From the NCBI GenBank assembly GCA_965153455.1, contig OZ234501.1, positions 15,178,855 to 15,242,854 of the forward strand: a DNA stretch of 64,000 nucleotides. The letters run 5' to 3'. Under the pieces are notes generated by a model, which searched no databases, was not told the origin of the DNA, and worked only from the letters and a program-made list of their open reading frames with translations. Made by a program: the position numbers and the translations under genes. Below, piece after piece: positions 59,553-64,000 of this stretch (position 1 is its first letter; each line of letters begins with the position of its first letter). Origin of the DNA: Sphagnum compactum (lineage: Eukaryota > Bryophyta > Sphagnopsida > Sphagnales).

Positions 59553-59646
59553 TGAAGTGCCAAATGCTGAGTGTGGGTGGAATTGAAGTGCCAAATGCCG
59601 AGTATGGGTGGAATTGAAGTGCCAAATGCCGAGTATGGGTGGAATT
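59553..59646. repeat. 31-bp tandem repeat, three units
   Basis: Three units 'gaagtgccaaatgccgagtatgggtggaatt' (first with two changes). All open frames that run through it are repeat artefacts. Confidence 0.92.
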
Positions 59647-60677
59647 GTTCGTACACAAATTTTTTTTCCCCCAACACGCAACAAGAAAACGAGAATTATT
59701 AGGCTATGTGACACGTGTCGACCATCCTTGGTCATTTTATGATCTGACGGTCGGATTCGTCCAAAATGTGCAAAGACAAAAAATGCCGAGTCCCGGAGAG
59801 GAGTCTGCGCTCTCGATTCTCGCGCCGTTGCCGGTGCCTGTCTTGTCTTCCTAGGAAGTGTTGCAATTTGCACTCACCACAATGTCCTTTATCTCGCTGG
59901 CTCGCTCGATTTGTTCGTGAAGAGGGATTACAGCGGGTGCGTTATGTCTCAAACTTACAACTCCATCTTGTGAACCATTTTTATTTGATTTTTGTAATTT
60001 TTTTCTTTGTTTGTTTTCGTGGGGAATTTGAAGCTTCAATGTTTGAGTCCTCGACTCATGTGATTGATGACTCCTGTTGTTCTTTGTTTTGCCTTTGTTT
60101 TTTTTTTTTTTTTTGTTTTCCTTTTGTGTTGCGATCGGGTGTCACTCTTGGTCGCTTGTTGTTGCAGTTGAAGCTTTGTTTCTGCAGAGTAGATTTTTAA
60201 AAAAAAAAAGGTTTCTGTGATACTTATTACACTAGTGATCAGTCTTGATTTTCTTCTTTTAAGCTTCTGTGGTTTTGGGGAACATCATTTCGATGGGGTG
60301 GCATTTGAATGCTCACCAAAGGCTCTGATGGATTGTTTTGGAGAGGGATTGCTGTGAAATGCTAGAAGCCGCGAGTCGACAGGCGCACTACTGAATTGTT
60401 TTGGGGTTCAGGTTTACAGGAATCGAGTGCAAGAAGAAGAAGGAAAAGAAATCTGAAGCTGGAGGAGACTTGGTACAAGTGATTGCACTGAAGGGTTATA
60501 TAGGTGGAACCTAGGTTTGCAGTTTCTGGCTTACTGAGGACATTTGGTGGAGAAGCTTGGTCTTGGTGAAGGGCCGTGAAATTGCAGCAGATTGGTGGCA
60601 GGAAATGGGATGAATTGAATTAGGGTTGAAGAAAAGCTGGGCCACAGTAGAAGAGAATTGGAGAACCGAACTGAGGG
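59647..60677 (+). promoter_or_regulatory. Promoter and leader of the NRAMP gene
   Basis: From about 59800 the sequence becomes mixed-GC with T-rich intron-like stretches (60080-60115 T-run; 60199-60210 A-run), and at 60400-60670 it is purine-rich leader ending at the ATG at 60678. At least one leader intron is likely; its borders cannot be fixed. Confidence 0.5.
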
Positions 60678-63600
60678 ATGGCATCAGATTCAGAGCCCCT
60701 TGTAATAAATAGGTCAAGAGTGAATGCCAGTGTCATCAGACCAGGCATGAGAAAACAGCGGCAGCATGATGAGATTGAAGAAGAGAGAGCATATGAAAAG
60801 TCGGAACAAGTCAATGTTTCATGGGATGGTGAGGTCGAAGAAGATGTGGAAGATGGAAATGTGGATTATCTTCCCAAATTCTCGTGGTGGAAGCTCTGGA
60901 TGTTCTCGGGTCCTGGGTTTTTGATGAGTATAGCATACCTAGATCCAGGGAATATTGAGAGTGATTTGCAGTCAGGTGCTACAGCAGGCTATGCTCTCCT
61001 TTGGCTTCTTATGTGGGCAACAATAATGGGACTGTTAATACAAATGCTGGCAGCACGGCTGGGGGTGGCAACAGGTCGTCACCTTGCTGAGCTTTGTCGG
61101 GATGAGTACCCTGTGTGGGCACGAATGTTTCTTTGGATCATGACAGAGGTTGCTATTATAGGTGCTGATGTCCAACAGGTGATTGGAAGTGCGATTGCCT
61201 TCCGGATTCTATCAAATGGTTACATCCCATTATGGCTCGGTGTTCTCATCACTGGTGTAGATGGGTAAGTTGTTGACTGAACTCTTCTCAACCCTCTTTC
61301 CACAACTTCTATTGTCTTTTGAAGCTCACTGTTGGGATCTGATGTAATCAGTGGGTGGTAATGGCTGTTAAGCCACTGCAATTTTTTTATGAAGGTGATG
61401 GTCTGACTTGTTGAGTTGTCACTAACCAGGTTATGGCCACAGTCATTCTTGTCACATTCATCTTTCTGGAAGTGACACAATGCTTACCCTCAAAGTGTTG
61501 TTGTGGAATTTTCTCTGTGTAGATCTCATAGATGCGTGTCTTGTTATTTATTGCCCAAGTATCCATCCTGTGTTTCCCCATACCTCTGCAATAGGGAGAA
61601 ATCTCTGACTTTCATCCTGTTTTGCATGTGTGAACTAAGTTTGATCCTTTTCTGTGGATTGGTCCACAGGCATTAAACATGAGTAAACCCATAGTATACC
61701 CATGAGTAAAACAAGCAACGTGCAAAAGAGGATGAAACTATGAACCTGTATGTTGCTTTGGAGATTTCGAGATGTTCTGAAGGGGGAGGTCTTGATGACA
61801 TGCAGGTTTTTGTTTCTTTTCTTGGAGAATTTTGGAGTTAGGAAACTGGAAGCATTGTTCTGCACCTTCATTGCAATCATGGCCCTCTCATTTGCTTGGA
61901 TGTTTGGCCAAACCAATCCGGATGTGAAGGCTATGGTTAAAGGTCTGTTTTCCATGCTGTCTCCTTGAGTTTTCTTTCTCCTTTTTCCATCTGTTGCAGT
62001 TGGTTTCACGACTTTCCTTGAGCACAAGTTCATGTAAGCTGTCAAAATCATGCAAGTCCCCAATTGAGGATTTAAAGGCCTTTTGGTTCAGAGGATGGTT
62101 CGGTCCAAGAAACCTCATTTCCCTCCAGGCTGACTGATGTTGATAACATCTAGCATGGTCCTTGTGGGTTTGAAGCAATATCAGGGGCAAGGTGGCAATG
62201 AGTCCAACTTCTAGGGTAGGAACTAATAAGAAATGAAACTGTAACCAAGTATGTGTTTTCATTGCAGGTCTGGTGATCCCCTCTGTTCCAGGGAATGCTG
62301 TTGATAAGGCTGTTGGGATTGTGGGGGCTGTCATCATGCCACATAACATCTTTCTTCACTCTGCACTTGTCCAATCACGCAACATTGACATCACAAGAAA
62401 AAGCCGGGTGCGTGAAGCTCAGCGATACTATAACATAGAGTCAGCAGTTGCACTTTTCATCTCCTTTCTCATCAATCTTTGCATCATGGCCATTTTTGCA
62501 AAAGCCTTTTTTGGAAAGGAAAGTGCTCAAAATATTGGTTTGGCAAACGCCGGTGAGTATCTTCAGCAAAAATATGGAGGGGGTCTCTTTCCAATCCTCT
62601 ATATTTGGGCAATTGGGTTGCTAGCAGCTGGCCAGAGCAGCACTATGACTGGCACATATACAGGTATTAACCTCATCACCTGGGACTTTGTGTAAATCAT
62701 CTTGGATCAGCCCAAGTTATGTTTTGTGCAACAACCCCTTGTGGCCACTATCATATCACTATATCATTTTCTTAGTGGTGGAAGTTGTATATGAGCAATC
62801 AGAATCATGTTTCTGATGAACAATCCTATATACTCATATGCAGGACAATTTGTTATGGCGGGTTTCTTGGATCTGCGTGTGAAGAAGTGGATCCGAGTAC
62901 TTGTGACTCGGTTGGTTGCAATTGTCCCCACAGTTGCTGTGGCTCTCCTCTTTGACAGTTCAGAGAATGAGCTTGATCAACTAAGTGAGTGGCTGAATGT
63001 GCTACAGTCTATCCAGCTCCCATTTGCGCTTATTCCCCTCCTCTGCCTTGTTTCTAATGTGCGTGTGATGGGTGATTTTGTCATCGGCACTGTCACAAAG
63101 GTAAAATACTTCCCTCTAGAAGTTTGCAGAACATTCAAATGCTCACTCTGTATAGATGATCTTTTGCAAGTTCAAAATTTACACCCCTTTGGACGATGTT
63201 TTACCCAGCATTAAGACTCCAGCTACCATTGGGGTGTCAACCAGTCATCAGAAGTGTGGGATATAGGAGGCTCCTAAGGGAAGAGACTTGTGCAACACAT
63301 TGACCATATGGCAGATAAGAAGAGTGCGAAGGGAACATGAAGATAAACCTGTTTGCTGGACATGGCATCATCATCTTTGTTTTTGGTGCTTTTCTTGTTG
63401 CCAAGCCCATTGATGTGTAGCCCTGGTCTTGGGGGGAACATATTGCAGGTGGTTGCGTGGTCAATTGCAGTGTTGGTACTGGCGATCAATATGTACTTGC
63501 TGGGAGTCTCGGTGTTTACTAGCATTGTTGAGTCAGTACAAGTCATTGCTATCCTTGGGGTATTGACTGTTTTATACGTAGCATTCATTTGCTACTTGAT

Positions 63601-63928
63601 TCTAGAGCCTGCACAAGCTGATGGCAATTGGGCATGGATCAAGAACTTCTTTTCCAGGTATTGTTCACTCTCTTTCTCTTTGAAAGAAACCGCAAGAAAC
63701 TTGAAGTCTACTGAATGAGTGTGGACTACATTACCACTGATATGGATGTGTACCACAGCTCTTAACAGTATAACAGAGTAGTCAATCCAGCCACTTTGAC
63801 TTAGAATGGAAGTGAAAGGTGAACACAGTTTGATGTTACTGTGCTTTGAATGCAGGAAATGGCGCCAGCAAATTTTGGAGCATGTAGTTGATGAACCAGA
63901 TGACATAACTGTCCCTTTGGTGAAGTAG
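60678..63928 (+). CDS. NRAMP: NRAMP family divalent-metal transporter
   Basis: Exons 60678-61264, 61806-61942, 62268-62663, 62844-63100, 63449-63657 and 63856-63928 give 552 aa. About twelve membrane helices follow an acidic cytosolic N-terminus. Metal-site residues are present: DPGN in TM1 (89-92) and MPH in TM6 (about 265-267). The consensus transport signature [19 protein letters not shown] spans the exon 3/4 junction. Proton-coupled uptake of Mn2+, Fe2+ and related ions is the family role. The form is closest to the plant NRAMP2-5 group (vacuolar or Golgi-type in Arabidopsis), but membrane location is not decidable here. The short C-terminus ends [10 protein letters not shown]. All phases close; introns are GT-AG. 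Confidence 0.95.
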
Positions 63929-64000
63929 AGAACTAGAGCTTTTAAGTTGATTCAACAAAAGAAATTAGAGCCATCTAAGAAATTGGTGTGTAGCAATATT

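Noticed and set aside
59449-59873. Open frames with repeated HPYSAFGTS-type words
   Set aside because: They are translations of the 31-bp tandem repeat in several frames.

Overview
The window is nuclear DNA of a land plant. The evidence is spliceosomal introns throughout, plant-only families (a CONSTANS-like B-box/CCT protein, a P-class PPR protein, pTAC5), a U6 snRNA copy and a Helitron. The close spacing of the two B-boxes and the general form of the proteins suggest a non-seed plant (bryophyte, lycophyte or fern), but I cannot name the species. No bacterial operon, CRISPR array or phage is present.

Layout. 1-7.9 kb is AT-rich, gene-free and full of decayed repeats, including a nested repeat/MITE/Helitron. 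8.4-10.5 kb (+) is a CONSTANS-like gene. 12.9-13.2 kb is an 'empty-site' copy of the 5 kb repeat. 15.1-17.8 kb (+) is a chimeric PPR gene, followed by a 0.9 kb minisatellite. 20.5-22.8 kb (+) is an STK16-type kinase. 24.7-26.4 kb (-) is an ankyrin-repeat protein. A U6 retropseudogene lies at 26.6 kb. 28.3-31.9 kb (+) is pTAC5. 32.3-34.5 kb (-) is a YbaK-type aminoacyl-tRNA deacylase-like gene, head-to-head with cysteinyl-tRNA synthetase at 35.3-39.5 kb (+). 41.5-44.4 kb (+) is an RCC1-repeat protein. 45.9-50.3 kb (-) is TRM6. 51-59.5 kb is again AT-rich and gene-poor, with a Helitron end and a broken Harbinger-type accessory gene. 60.7-63.9 kb (+) is an NRAMP metal transporter.

Ten protein-coding genes were rebuilt exon by exon. 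For each one every splice phase closes and the exon lengths sum to a whole number of codons ending at a stop. Exon coordinates are given in each entry.

Three observations stand out. (1) The PPR gene and pTAC5, 13 kb apart, share the same N-terminal exon at protein and DNA level, so one is a chimera made by a local partial duplication. (2) A Cys-tRNA-editing-type gene and cysteinyl-tRNA synthetase share one divergent promoter region, and the tRNA methyltransferase subunit TRM6 lies nearby. (3) A pair of repeat copies gives direct before/after evidence for a Helitron inserting exactly between A and T, and for a MITE insertion. All functions are assigned from remembered family signatures, not from a search.
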